A stretch of DNA of 64,000 bases, from assembly GCA_902621305.1 (NCBI GenBank), contig CACNLM010000001.1, positions 137,005 to 201,004 of the forward strand, read 5' to 3'. This document shows, in pieces, positions 16,834 through 26,970 of the stretch. Under the pieces are notes generated by a model that ran no database searches, had not been told where the DNA came from, and saw only the letters and a list, made by a program, of their open reading frames with translations. Source of the DNA: an uncultured Alphaproteobacteria bacterium. Lineage in GTDB: Bacteria; Pseudomonadota; Alphaproteobacteria; HIMB59; GCA-002718135. A program made the position numbers and the translations under genes. The first letter of the stretch is position 1. Each line of letters starts with the position of its first letter.

Positions 16834-17360
16834 TATTTCTCATTTAATCTTGGCATGATTTCAACAAAATTACAGGGCTTATGTCTAATGTCTAATTGAT
16901 GTTGTAAAATTTCATCCCAGCCATCTTTGCATGCACCTGTTGATCCAGGTAAACAAAAAACATACGTACTATTTATTAAGGCCGCAACTGCTCGTGATTG
17001 AATTGCCGATGTACCAATTTTTTCAAAACTAACTTGGCGAAATAATTCACCAAATCCATCGATATGTTTACTAGCAATAGCGTTTACAGCTTCTGGTGTT
17101 GTATCTCTTCCTGTTAGACCAGTCCCACCAGTTGTAATAATGCAATCAATGTCTTCTTCTTTTGACATTGTATCTAAGGTATTTTTTATTTGAGAGACAT
17201 CGTCTGGAATAATTGTACGTTTAATCATTATGTGACCAGCATCAGTAATTCGCTTTTCTAATGTATCACCAGATATATCATTCTCTTTAGTTCTTGAATC
17301 TGAGATTGTAATTATAGCAATGTTTATAGGGACAAAATCTAGAGAAGTATCAATTGGCAT
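16833..17360 (-). CDS. moaB: Molybdenum cofactor biosynthesis protein MoaB
   Basis: MogA/MoaB-fold protein that adenylylates molybdopterin. 175 residues with ITISDSRTKENDISGD near the N-terminus, TTGGTGLTGRDTTPEAV as the molybdopterin-binding signature, and SRAVAALINSTYVFCLPGSTGA near the end. It lies 6 bp after the lytic transglycosylase in a minus-strand run. No other moa gene is in the window. Confidence 0.93.
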   Translation of the reverse strand: MPIDTSLDFVPINIAIITISDSRTKENDISGDTLEKRITDAGHIMIKRTIIPDDVSQIKNTLDTMSKEEDIDCIITTGGTGLTGRDTTPEAVNAIASKHIDGFGELFRQVSFEKIGTSAIQSRAVAALINSTYVFCLPGSTGACKDGWDEILQHQLDIRHKPCNFVEIMPRLNEK

Positions 17361-17366
17361 ATCTTA

Positions 17367-19112
17367 TTAATAAAGTGGATCATTTCCATTTGCCAGCATT
17401 TTTAAGGAACGCATTTCCTTATTATTTTTATTTTGGTAAATCCAATATTTTGTTAAAATCTTTTCAATGAACCACCGTGTTTCTCTTGAAGGAATACTTT
17501 CCATAAAAAAGAGTGAGTCTTCCATATAATTTGTTTCATTTTTCCATTTTTGTAAATTTCCTGGACCACCATTATATGCTGCTGCTAGAAATATAAGATT
17601 TCTTGAAACTTGCTCTAGATCAAGAAGATAAGTTAAGTATTCTTGTCCTACCTCTAAATTTATTTCTGGATTTTTAAGAATATTACTGTTGCTTCTTTTA
17701 ACGTCTTTACTTTTTGTAATAAATTTGGCTGTTGAAGGTAAAACTTGCATTAAACCTATGGCACCATCTTTACTTTTTGCCTTAATGTTAAACATCGATT
17801 CTTGATGCATGAACGCGTGGAGTAATTCTTTTTCTAATTTGAAACCATCTCGAGGCTTCCACACACTAGTAGGGTAGTAGAGATAGGTTGGGACATACAT
17901 ACCAAAATTTTCTAGCTTATTGACAATTTTTAATTGAGTATAGGCAAGATCAAAATTTTCAGCAATTTGAATAGACTCCTTTGCTATTTCCTTATTTAAA
18001 ATAGAATTGATATGAACAATTTCTTTTTCTAATTCATCGGCAAATCCAACTTGTATCAGTGTCTGTATTCTTTTTCCCGCTGGTATATTCAAAATAGTAC
18101 TATTGTTTTTATTAAGATCAGTATGCTCTACCCATTCAATTTTTTTATCAACTCCTAAAATTTCTAGTGCAAGCATTCCATAAAAACTATTTGGATTATT
18201 AGAAGCTCTTTTTAACCAAAAATTAATATCATCATAGCGACCAAGTTTTGCATATGATCTAGCTGTCCAAAAACTACCTGATGTTTGATGCCACGCATCA
18301 TTTTTTAAACTAATCGAAAAGAGAGAAAAATATTCTGCAGCATCTTCATATTTTTCTAATCTCCAAGAACATAGACCAGCTGTCCAAGCTGCATAAGGAA
18401 CATATTTAGCAGAATTAATAAGAGCTTCAGAAGCATATTGAATTGCTAAATCATTTTTATTTGCTAAGAAATATCCTTTCGCTATTAATTCTTTTTGTTG
18501 ATCTATCTCAACTTGATCTAATAATAATTCTACATCTCTTTGATTTAATAGTTGTACTGCTCCTGTTGGCCAACCTTTATTTACTCTTGATTTGATACCA
18601 TTAATTAATTTTCTTTTTTCAGCTCTCTGATTGTTGGATAGTTTCTTTGAACTTTTATATTTACTAGTTTTTTTAATTATTACTTGTTCTGATTCTATTC
18701 CAATTGGAGCGCTAGGTTTAGTTGGACTTTTATAACCCGCTGGCATTCTTCGAATAGCCAATTTATAAATTTGTTTTGCTTGAGGGTGATCATTATATTT
18801 TTTAAGCCAATAATATAATTCTAAATATTTTGATCGATAACAATTAGGATGTAAAAATTTCTGCGCATAAATATGACCAAGCAAAGATTTATTTTTTATT
18901 TTTAAAATAAAATTATTTGCACTTTTCCATTTACATTTTTCCTGAAATTCATAAGCTTGTTGATAATTATATACATCTTCTTCACTAAGAACCTTTGTTG
19001 AGAAAATATTATCATATTTGATGACTATATCTTGTTGGTATGCATAGATTTGTTTTGAAAAAAAAATGAAGAATATAAAAAAACAAATAACAGAAAATTT
19101 TTTAAGATTCAT
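17367..19112 (-). CDS. slt: Soluble lytic murein transglycosylase (Slt70-like)
   Basis: Cleaves the MurNAc-GlcNAc bond of peptidoglycan in the periplasm. 581 residues with an N-terminal signal segment (hydrophobic residues ~8-24, ending IYAYQ). A long alpha-superhelical region follows. The C-terminal SLT domain has LLHAFMHQESMFN, with the catalytic Glu in HQES, GAIGLMQVLPSTAKFI and LAAAYNGGPGNLQKW. The start overlaps the udg stop by 11 bp. Confidence 0.93.
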   Translation of the reverse strand: MNLKKFSVICFFIFFIFFSKQIYAYQQDIVIKYDNIFSTKVLSEEDVYNYQQAYEFQEKCKWKSANNFILKIKNKSLLGHIYAQKFLHPNCYRSKYLELYYWLKKYNDHPQAKQIYKLAIRRMPAGYKSPTKPSAPIGIESEQVIIKKTSKYKSSKKLSNNQRAEKRKLINGIKSRVNKGWPTGAVQLLNQRDVELLLDQVEIDQQKELIAKGYFLANKNDLAIQYASEALINSAKYVPYAAWTAGLCSWRLEKYEDAAEYFSLFSISLKNDAWHQTSGSFWTARSYAKLGRYDDINFWLKRASNNPNSFYGMLALEILGVDKKIEWVEHTDLNKNNSTILNIPAGKRIQTLIQVGFADELEKEIVHINSILNKEIAKESIQIAENFDLAYTQLKIVNKLENFGMYVPTYLYYPTSVWKPRDGFKLEKELLHAFMHQESMFNIKAKSKDGAIGLMQVLPSTAKFITKSKDVKRSNSNILKNPEINLEVGQEYLTYLLDLEQVSRNLIFLAAAYNGGPGNLQKWKNETNYMEDSLFFMESIPSRETRWFIEKILTKYWIYQNKNNKEMRSLKMLANGNDPLY

Positions 19113-19812
19113 TTTTTAATTTTTCTTGTAACATTTGTAAATCTTCCCAAGAATATTTTTTATATTGAGGAGATCGAAGTAAAAAAGCTGGATGATAGGA
19201 GGCTATTGTAGGAATACCCTCTTCTAAATTAAGTGATTTGTATTCATGCCATTTGCCTCTGATTTTTCCAAGTGCAAGAGGTGTTGATAAAATAGCTTTG
19301 GCTGCGACACCACCTAATAGGAAGATAAATTTAGGTTTAATAATATCAATTTGTTTTTGCAAAAACGGTAAAAATTCTAAAATTTCATCGTCATTGGGTG
19401 TTCTATTTTCGGCTGGACGCCAATTAACTACATTAGTAATATAAACGTCTTCTCTTTGTAAATTAATGGCAAAAAGCATTTTATTTAATAGCTGTCCAGC
19501 TCTTCCTACGAATGGAATTCCTTGTTCATCCTCATCCCTGCCTGGTGCTTCACCAATTAACATTACTTTTGCATTTAAGTTACCGTCATAAACTACTAAA
19601 TTTTTTGCTGTTTTTTGAAGAGGAGATTTATGATTTTTAAGATCTTCAATAACACTATCAATTTTAGATTTTTTATCCCCAGTATCCTTGTCGAAACTAG
19701 GCTGCTCTAATTTTTTCTCATTTTCAAACCAGTTTCTAGGAGAATCCTGAAGAAAATAATTTACTCCTGAATTAATAATAAATTCTAAATTTTTTTTATT
19801 TGATTGATTCAT
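19102..19812 (-). CDS. Family-4-like uracil-DNA glycosylase without cysteines
   Basis: Removes uracil from DNA. 236 residues; motif A is IGEAPGRDEDEQGIPFVGRAG near 87-106, then ITNVVNWRPAENRTP near 125-139, and motif B SYHPAFLL near 205-212. Family 4 enzymes normally bind a 4Fe-4S cluster through four Cys. This protein has none: the usual Cys sites near residue 62 (NHKSPLQKTA) and 147 (ILEFLPF) carry other residues. The ~60-residue N-terminal extension is poorly conserved. Fold assignment is firm; activity without the cluster is inferred. Confidence 0.88.
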   Translation of the reverse strand: MNQSNKKNLEFIINSGVNYFLQDSPRNWFENEKKLEQPSFDKDTGDKKSKIDSVIEDLKNHKSPLQKTAKNLVVYDGNLNAKVMLIGEAPGRDEDEQGIPFVGRAGQLLNKMLFAINLQREDVYITNVVNWRPAENRTPNDDEILEFLPFLQKQIDIIKPKFIFLLGGVAAKAILSTPLALGKIRGKWHEYKSLNLEEGIPTIASYHPAFLLRSPQYKKYSWEDLQMLQEKLKNES

Positions 19813-19859
19813 GTAAAATTACAATTATCTATTCATAGTGTAACTATACTATATTTGAA

Positions 19860-21170
19860 ATGGTTAATTTAATTAAAACACTACAATTTATCTTAATTTT
19901 TCTGGTTATTAATTCTGGAGCTTTAGCTTTAACTAGCTCATCTTTTTTAATCTCACAATCTGCCTTTAATAATTATGATTATAGTTCCACTTTATTTAAA
20001 TTTAATATGGATAAAGTTACCCTATCTCAAGACAGTCTTTTAGATAAAGCTATTGCTGCAATAATTACAGAGGATCTAGTTTTAGCTTTAAAAATTGCTG
20101 ATAAAATCTTAAGTGAAAACAAAAATAACCCAGAAGCTTTAATTATAAAAACCACATCTCTTTACAAAGATAAAAAATTTAAAGACATCATTGAACTAAG
20201 AGATAATATGCTGCAACCAAGTGAATTATTAGACTTTATCTTTTTTGCTGATAACAGACTTAAAAATAATAGTACTATAAGTAATGCTCTAGTTGAATTG
20301 GTATCATCCTCATATTCAAGTAATGAACAAAGTCGTTTAAATTATAATTTTTTATTATTTTATACCTCACTCGCAAAAATACTTGATCCAAAAAACGACA
20401 GAGCAATGATTATTAAAGCAGAGTTATTTTCGCAAGTTGGACAAGATAAGGTTGCATCAGATATATATGCGAAGATAGATAAAGAAAGTATTTATTACTT
20501 AGATGCACAGAATAGTCTTGCTAGACATTACTTATTCAATAATACCTATGAGGAAGCTGAAACTAAAATTAAATCATTAGTTGAAAATAATAATAACAAT
20601 TATTCTCTTAAAAAAACTTTAGGTGATTTTTATCGTTACAATAAAAAGTATGATTTAGCTTTAGATGTTTATGATGAAATGATCAAAGAAAACCAGGATG
20701 ATCTCTGGAATATTTTTTATATGAGAGGTATTTGCTATGAACAAAAAGATGAATGGGACTTAGCTGAAAAAGATTTTTTACGATCCTTAGAAATTAAACC
20801 TGGAACACCAAATGTTTTAAATTATCTTGCATATGGTTGGGTTGAAAGAAATATTAAATTAGACCGTTCTTTGAAAATGTTAGAGGAGGCATATAAAGCT
20901 AATCCTGATAGTTTTTATATTATAGACAGTTTAGCGTGGGCTCATTTTAAAAAAAATAATCTTTCAGAAGCAGCAAGGTTAATGGAAAAGGTAATTGATA
21001 TTGCCCCTGGTGAAGCAATATCTCTAGACCATCTTGGCGATATTTATTATGCTATGAATAGAAAAAGAGAAGCAATTCATTTTTGGCAACAAGCGCTAGA
21101 ATTGGCTGAACCAGAAGATGAAATAACTGAAGATGTTCAAAGCAAATTAGATAATATTAATGCTGGATAA
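19860..21170 (+). CDS. Exported TPR-repeat protein
   Basis: 436 residues. An N-terminal signal segment (residues ~5-24, ending GALAL) is followed by TPR-type repeats throughout, clearest at DLALDVYDEMIKENQDDLWN, WDLAEKDFLRSLEIKPGTPN and REAIHFWQQALELAEPEDE. It resembles large periplasmic or outer-membrane-associated TPR proteins of Alphaproteobacteria found next to ispE. It overlaps ispE by 11 bp. The partner is unknown. Confidence 0.85.
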   Translation: MVNLIKTLQFILIFLVINSGALALTSSSFLISQSAFNNYDYSSTLFKFNMDKVTLSQDSLLDKAIAAIITEDLVLALKIADKILSENKNNPEALIIKTTSLYKDKKFKDIIELRDNMLQPSELLDFIFFADNRLKNNSTISNALVELVSSSYSSNEQSRLNYNFLLFYTSLAKILDPKNDRAMIIKAELFSQVGQDKVASDIYAKIDKESIYYLDAQNSLARHYLFNNTYEEAETKIKSLVENNNNNYSLKKTLGDFYRYNKKYDLALDVYDEMIKENQDDLWNIFYMRGICYEQKDEWDLAEKDFLRSLEIKPGTPNVLNYLAYGWVERNIKLDRSLKMLEEAYKANPDSFYIIDSLAWAHFKKNNLSEAARLMEKVIDIAPGEAISLDHLGDIYYAMNRKREAIHFWQQALELAEPEDEITEDVQSKLDNINAG

Positions 21171-21996
21171 AATAATTGAAAAATCACCTGCCAAAATTAA
21201 TTTATTTTTAAAAATTATAAATAGAAGAGATGATGGTTTTCATAATATTCGTAGTGGAATAACATTCATTGATCTTTTTGATGAGATAACTGTTCAACCT
21301 CACAGCAAATTTCAAGTAATCTATACGGGTAATTTCGCTCCAAAAAATAATCTATTTGAGGATTGCATTATTGATAAATTATTTACTTATATAAATAAAG
21401 ATAAACCTAAACTTCTTTTTACTATATCAAAAAATTTTCCTTATGAAGCTGGTTTAGGTTCTGCTTCCTCTAATGTTGCAAGTGTTATAAAAATTTTAGA
21501 AAATCTTGAGATAATAGAAAAGAAAAATATATTTGATTATGTTGATCTTGGTTCAGATGTCCCTATTTTCTTGAATCAAAAAGATGCTCTAGTTAGAGGT
21601 AGGGGAGATTTAATTGCTAATGTTCATTTTCCAAAATATTATTTCTTACTAATTAGACCGTCTTTCAAATGTTCTACAAAAAAAATGTATGATTCATTTC
21701 AACCTTCAGATTTTGATTATAATGCTGAATTTGATTTAGAAGAAATAAATGATCAAGATTCTGGAAATGATTTTGAAAAAATTCTTAAAAAAAATGAACC
21801 TGAATTTTTATCAATCATAAATTTTTTGGAGGATTTTGACGATGTTATATTTTCAAGACTAACTGGGAGTGGTTCTTGTATTTACAGTGTATTTGAAAAA
21901 AAAGAGCATGCTATAAATGCACAAAAAAAATTTCAACAAAAGTTTTCAAATCTATGGACACATCTAAGTGAAAATAATTTGGTTAATCTATTTTAA
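21160..21996 (+). CDS. ispE: 4-diphosphocytidyl-2-C-methyl-D-erythritol kinase
   Basis: GHMP kinase of the MEP isoprenoid pathway. 278 residues with SPAKINLFLKIINRRDDGFHN at the N-terminus and the ATP loop AGLGSASSNVAS; LGSDVPIF and LTGSGSCIYSVF follow. It overlaps the TPR gene by 11 bp and the convergent ligase gene by 14 bp at their 3' ends. Confidence 0.95.
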   Translation: MLDKIIEKSPAKINLFLKIINRRDDGFHNIRSGITFIDLFDEITVQPHSKFQVIYTGNFAPKNNLFEDCIIDKLFTYINKDKPKLLFTISKNFPYEAGLGSASSNVASVIKILENLEIIEKKNIFDYVDLGSDVPIFLNQKDALVRGRGDLIANVHFPKYYFLLIRPSFKCSTKKMYDSFQPSDFDYNAEFDLEEINDQDSGNDFEKILKKNEPEFLSIINFLEDFDDVIFSRLTGSGSCIYSVFEKKEHAINAQKKFQQKFSNLWTHLSENNLVNLF

Positions 21997-23551
21997 ATTC
22001 TTTCTTAAATTCTTTAATTGAAAGCACTTCATTTATCGGCTTGTCCCACCTAATTCTATGAATTCGTGGAAAACGCATAGCGACACCTGATTTATGTCTA
22101 GTGCTGGGGAATACATCGTCAAAGGCTACTTCTAAAATAATTTCTTTTTTTACTTCTCTTACAGGACCAAATTTATTGGTAGTATTATTTCTAATAAATT
22201 TATCTAAAACTAATAGTTCTTTATCTGTGTAACCGGAATATGCTTTTCCTATAGGAACTAATTCATTTTCTTTCCAAACACCAAACGTAAAATCTGAATA
22301 ATATGATGATCTTTTGCCATGTCCTCTTTGAGCATACATTAAAATAGCATCAACTAGTTTTGGATTTTTTTTCCATTTGTACCAATACCCTTTTTTTCTT
22401 CCTGGTAAATATTCACTATTTTTAAGTTTAATCATTACACCTTCATTTAAATCATCATAAAAATTATTTTTATATGTAGTTAATTCTTCCCATGTTGAAA
22501 AATTAATGATGGTAGATAAATCAATTTGATTAGTTGTATTTTCTTTTTGAAATTTTTCTAAATATTTTCTTCTTTCAACGAGAGATAATTTTCTTAAATC
22601 TTTTTCTTTATAAAAAAGGATATCATAAGCTCGTATAAAAACAGGAAACATTTTTTGGAGATCTTTTGACGCTTTTTTTCTATTTAATCTTTGTTGTAGA
22701 TCATTAAATCCAGAGGGCTTAAAATTTCCACCCACAAGTAATTCTCCGTCAATAACCGCTTCACCTTTAGTAGTTTCAATTATTTCTGGGAATGTAGATG
22801 ATATATTATCACCTGTTCTTGAGTATAGTGAAACACTGTTTGATGAAACCATAAGCTGAATTCTGATCCCATCCCATTTATATTCTGCTTGAAATTCATT
22901 CGCATCTAATCTTTTAAAATCTTTTTCCTCATCAATAGGATTAGCAAGCATCATAGGATGAAATAATTTTTTAAAATCTATTTTTGGTTTTGATGTTTTA
23001 TTTTTTAACCATTGAAATAAATTTTTATATGGAAATTCTAAACCATGCCAAATTTCCTCAATCTCATTTACAGATTTATTATACAGATCAGCTAAGGCCG
23101 TTTTGACTAATCTTTCTGAGACTCCAATTCGCAATCCACCTGTACAAATTTTAATTAAAGTCCACCTTTCGTTATTAGATAGTTCGCTCAAAACTTTACT
23201 AAACTCTGTATTAATTTCAGACTTTTTAATTTTTTTTATATTTTCTATTAAGGTAGATAAATTTTGTGATTTACCCTCTTTATTTGTTGGCCAAATTAAT
23301 GATATTGTTTCTGCTAAATCCCCAACATAGTCATATGAGTAATCAAATAAATGTTGATCTACTTGTTCATAGACAAGTTCTCTGAGTTTAGATGCTTTAA
23401 TAAATTGAAATGAAAGTTGGTCAGATAAAATTGCAAGCGCATATGCACGGTTGATATCAAGTATTTTAAAATAATCTTGAAGTAATTTAATTTTAGTATT
23501 TCGACTTGGTGTTAAAATTAAATTGTGAAGTAAGGAAGAAAATTTTTTCAT
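21983..23551 (-). CDS. ATP-dependent DNA ligase of the Lhr-associated repair island
   Basis: 522 residues. The N-terminal alpha-helical DNA-binding region (1-~200) is followed by the adenylation domain with motif I EYKWDGIRIQ (Lys nucleophile), then GEAVIDGELLVG, EGVMIKLKNSEY and YWYKWKK. C-terminal OB-fold motifs end MRFPRIHRIRWDKP. It matches the ligase placed with a metallo-beta-lactamase exonuclease, an Lhr helicase and PdeM in many proteobacteria. It overlaps the exonuclease gene by 4 bp. Likely acts in DNA-damage repair. Confidence 0.93.
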   Translation of the reverse strand: MKKFSSLLHNLILTPSRNTKIKLLQDYFKILDINRAYALAILSDQLSFQFIKASKLRELVYEQVDQHLFDYSYDYVGDLAETISLIWPTNKEGKSQNLSTLIENIKKIKKSEINTEFSKVLSELSNNERWTLIKICTGGLRIGVSERLVKTALADLYNKSVNEIEEIWHGLEFPYKNLFQWLKNKTSKPKIDFKKLFHPMMLANPIDEEKDFKRLDANEFQAEYKWDGIRIQLMVSSNSVSLYSRTGDNISSTFPEIIETTKGEAVIDGELLVGGNFKPSGFNDLQQRLNRKKASKDLQKMFPVFIRAYDILFYKEKDLRKLSLVERRKYLEKFQKENTTNQIDLSTIINFSTWEELTTYKNNFYDDLNEGVMIKLKNSEYLPGRKKGYWYKWKKNPKLVDAILMYAQRGHGKRSSYYSDFTFGVWKENELVPIGKAYSGYTDKELLVLDKFIRNNTTNKFGPVREVKKEIILEVAFDDVFPSTRHKSGVAMRFPRIHRIRWDKPINEVLSIKEFKKEFKID

Positions 23552-24537
23552 TCTATTTCCTCATCACCTCTTCCTTGGATGGAAAGTGGCTTTGAAACAA
23601 GATTTTGTTTCTTGCAATAATAAACTAATGCATCTTCCTGACCATGCGTAATAAGAATATTTTTTGCTTTTGATTTTTTAATTGTATCTACTAATTCATT
23701 CCAATCACTGTGATCACTAATAACTAAAGGTAATTCAATACCTTGTTGTTTTGCTCTTTGCTTAACTGTCATCCATCCACTTGCCATGCAAATAATAGGA
23801 TTAGGAAATCGTCTTGACCAACGATCCTTTAAAGCTGATGGGGGTGCAATAATTATTTTACCCTCATAAAAACTTTTATCCTTTAAAGAAACTTTTTCAA
23901 ACTTTCCAATATTAATTTTTTCTTTTGAATAATATTGGCATAACTTTTCTAGAGAGCCATGAATATAAATTGTCTCATTATATTTCTGCTGACGTAAAAG
24001 ATTCATTATTCTTTGCGCTTTGCCAAGTGAATACGCACCAACAATATGACAATTATTTTTATTTATCTTTACAGATCTTATGAGTTTTTGAATTTCATCT
24101 TTGGGATCTGGATGTTGAAATATGGGTAAGCCAAATGTTGCTTCAGTAATTAAAGTATCACATTTGACAAGTTTAAAATTTTTACATGCTTCATCTTTTC
24201 CTACTTTATAATCACCTGTGATGACTAAACGATGATTATTTTTTTCAATTAAAACTTGAGCACTACCCAAAATATGTCCTGCAGGGTAAAGAGTAAAATC
24301 ATAGTTTTTAATTGAATATTTTTGCCCGTATCTAAGAGGAGTAAATTTCTTCGCACATTTATCTCCGTAGCGAATTTTCATTATGTCTATTGTCTGCCTA
24401 GTAGCTATAACATGATCATGTCCAAATCTGGCATGATCTGCGTGACCATGTGTAATAATTGCTGTTTTTTTTGGCAATATTGGATCTATATGTACATTTA
24501 TATCTTTGATAAATAGCTGATGGTTAATGAAATCCAT
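23548..24537 (-). CDS. Ligase-associated metallo-beta-lactamase exonuclease
   Basis: 329 residues of the MBL / beta-CASP nuclease family. Metal-binding HGHADHARFGH is near residue 30. PAGHILGSAQVLIE and VITGDYK follow, then TEATFGLP, ISDHSDW and LITHGQEDALVYY at the end. It is translationally coupled to the ligase. Its start codon (24537-24535) directly abuts the likely lhr start (24538) in the palindrome CATATG. Confidence 0.92.
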   Translation of the reverse strand: MDFINHQLFIKDINVHIDPILPKKTAIITHGHADHARFGHDHVIATRQTIDIMKIRYGDKCAKKFTPLRYGQKYSIKNYDFTLYPAGHILGSAQVLIEKNNHRLVITGDYKVGKDEACKNFKLVKCDTLITEATFGLPIFQHPDPKDEIQKLIRSVKINKNNCHIVGAYSLGKAQRIMNLLRQQKYNETIYIHGSLEKLCQYYSKEKINIGKFEKVSLKDKSFYEGKIIIAPPSALKDRWSRRFPNPIICMASGWMTVKQRAKQQGIELPLVISDHSDWNELVDTIKKSKAKNILITHGQEDALVYYCKKQNLVSKPLSIQGRGDEEIE

Positions 24538-26970
24538 ATGAATATAAATAAATCGAATCTCTTATTATTACACCCCCTAAATAAGTGGATGAAGAAAAAA
24601 AAATGGTCCTGGTTTCCACATCAAATTGAAACGTTTCATCATGTTCGAAATGGGTCTGATGTTGTTGTATTTGCTCCAACTGGTGCTGGCAAAACATTAA
24701 CAGGGTTTATTAATCCAATAGATGATTTAATAAAATTAAAAAAATTTAAAGGTCTTCATACTCTCTATATTTCTCCATTAAAATCTCTTGCAAACGATAT
24801 TGTAAGAAATTTAGAGAAACCTATTAAAGAGCTTGATTTAAATATTTCATTTCAAGTAAGAACAGGCGACACAACACCATATAAAAAACAAAAACAAAAA
24901 CAAAAACCTCCTAATATCCTTATTACAACTCCTGAGTCACTTGCATTGTTAAATTCGTATGAGAATGCAAAAGAATTTTTTCACAATTTAAAATATATAA
25001 TTATCGACGAGATACACACTTTTTTGGATAATAAGAGAGCTGATCTTCTAAGTTTAAATATTGAAAGATTACAAACTTTCACTCCAAATTTACAACGAAT
25101 AGGTTTGTCAGCAACTCTCAAGAATAAACAAGACGCCAAAAAATGGCTCTGCCGCAAAAAACCAAAAATAGTTTCCTATGAAAATTCAGTTTTACCTAAG
25201 ATTAAAATTTTAGAATCAAAAGAACGTATTCCTTGGTCTGGTCATATGGCTACGTATTCTATTAATGAAATCTATAAAGAAATAATGAAATCAAAATTAA
25301 CTATTATTTTTGTTAATACGAGGGCACAAGCCGAATATATGTTTAAAAACTTATGGCTAATTAATAAGAAAAAATTAAAAATTGCTGTTCATCATGGTTC
25401 ATTAGAAAAAAACTTACGTTTAAAAGTAGAAAATAATCTTAGCAAAGGATTATTCGACTGTGTTGTTGCGACCTCTTCTTTAGAACTCGGATTAGACTAT
25501 GGAGATGTAGAAAAAATTATTCAAGTTGGAGCACCTAAAGGAATTAATAGATTATTACAGCGTGTAGGAAGATCAAATCATAATTTAAATACACCTTCAA
25601 AAGCAATTTTAGTACCTACTAATCGTTTTGAGTTTATTGAAGCAAAGGCTGCTATTGAAGAAATAAAAAAAAATAACTTAGATAAAATTGATTTGAAAAA
25701 GGGAAGTTTTGATGTTGTAGCTCAACATATTTTTGCAACGGCATGCGCAGGACAATTTGATAGTAATGATCTCTACAAAGAAATTATAAAAGCATACCCA
25801 TATAAAAATTTAAAATTTAATGATTTTAAGGCATTGATCAATCTCATACAAGATGGTGGATATGTATTAAAAAATTATGATCAATTTAAGAGAATCTTCC
25901 AATTGAGAGAAAATAAAAATATTTATAAGCTAGTAAATAAAAGGGAAACACGAAAATACCGCATGAATGTTGGAACAATAATTGAAAATCCGATGTTAAA
26001 AATAAAACTTGGAACAAAAACACTAGGAAATATAGAAGAAGTTTTTATTCAAAATCTTTCTCAAGGTGATTCATTTATATTTGCCGGTCAAGTTTTAGAA
26101 TTTCAATCGATGAAAAATAATTTAGTACAAGTTAAAAGAAGTAAATCTTTAATTTCAAAAATTCCATCATACTCTGGAGGTAGAATGCCATTATCAACAA
26201 ATTTAGCTAACTCAGTTAGGGCTTTAATATCAAAAAGTAATATGTGGGATTTATATCCAGAACAAATTACTGAATGGTTAAAAAGACAAAAAAATATATC
26301 TAAAATTCCAAAAAAAGATGAATATCTAGTGGAACAATTTCCCCGAAAAAAAAATTTTTATACTGTTATCTATACTTTTGTGGGATGGCATGCAAATCAA
26401 ACACTAGGGTTTTTGTTGCTGAGAGGCTTTAAGGAATTTAATTATAAACCTCTAGGTTTTGTTGCGAATGATTATGCTATTATTTTATGGTCTTTAAAAG
26501 AAGTTAAAGAAATTAAAACAATTCTAAATTTAGGATTGTTAGATAAACATTTAGATAATTATCTTGAAGAAACTTCAATAGTCAAAAGATTGTTTAGAGA
26601 TAATGCAATTATATCTTGTTTAATAGAAAGAAGGTTGCCAGGAATGGAAAAAACTGGAAAGCAAGTTTTATTTAGTTCTGATCTAATTTATACAGTTCTC
26701 AAAAAAAATGAACCAGATCACATTCTCTTAAAATCATCATATGAAGACGCAAAAAAAAATATGATTGATTATGATAGACTTAGAGAAATATTAAAAAAAA
26801 TTGATAAAAAAATTATATTAAAAAAACTTACAAGTATCTCACCATTGGCTGTTCCAATTATTCTTGAAATAAATAGAGAAAATTTATCAAAAAAAGAAAC
26901 TGATGAATATATTTTAGAGGATTTAGAAAATGAAATATTAAAAGAGGCTAATGTACTATCAATTAATTAA
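24538..26970 (+). CDS. Lhr-type DEXH-box helicase of the repair island
   Basis: About 810 residues. Motif I is APTGAGKT, motif II DEIH, motif III SATL, and motif VI QRVGRSNH. A C-terminal winged-helix / Lhr-associated region follows. I choose ATG 24538 (MNINKSN); an in-frame ATG at 24520 would overlap the exonuclease gene by 18 bp. A Gln/Lys run (KKQKQKQKP near residue 122) comes from a local AAAAAC repeat. Overlaps pdeM by 20 bp. Confidence 0.93.
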   Translation: MNINKSNLLLLHPLNKWMKKKKWSWFPHQIETFHHVRNGSDVVVFAPTGAGKTLTGFINPIDDLIKLKKFKGLHTLYISPLKSLANDIVRNLEKPIKELDLNISFQVRTGDTTPYKKQKQKQKPPNILITTPESLALLNSYENAKEFFHNLKYIIIDEIHTFLDNKRADLLSLNIERLQTFTPNLQRIGLSATLKNKQDAKKWLCRKKPKIVSYENSVLPKIKILESKERIPWSGHMATYSINEIYKEIMKSKLTIIFVNTRAQAEYMFKNLWLINKKKLKIAVHHGSLEKNLRLKVENNLSKGLFDCVVATSSLELGLDYGDVEKIIQVGAPKGINRLLQRVGRSNHNLNTPSKAILVPTNRFEFIEAKAAIEEIKKNNLDKIDLKKGSFDVVAQHIFATACAGQFDSNDLYKEIIKAYPYKNLKFNDFKALINLIQDGGYVLKNYDQFKRIFQLRENKNIYKLVNKRETRKYRMNVGTIIENPMLKIKLGTKTLGNIEEVFIQNLSQGDSFIFAGQVLEFQSMKNNLVQVKRSKSLISKIPSYSGGRMPLSTNLANSVRALISKSNMWDLYPEQITEWLKRQKNISKIPKKDEYLVEQFPRKKNFYTVIYTFVGWHANQTLGFLLLRGFKEFNYKPLGFVANDYAIILWSLKEVKEIKTILNLGLLDKHLDNYLEETSIVKRLFRDNAIISCLIERRLPGMEKTGKQVLFSSDLIYTVLKKNEPDHILLKSSYEDAKKNMIDYDRLREILKKIDKKIILKKLTSISPLAVPIILEINRENLSKKETDEYILEDLENEILKEANVLSIN

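Noticed and set aside
24885-24907. AAAAAC tandem repeat in lhr as a phase-variable tract
   Set aside because: Six-base units keep the frame and only vary a Lys/Gln run; no sign of switching.
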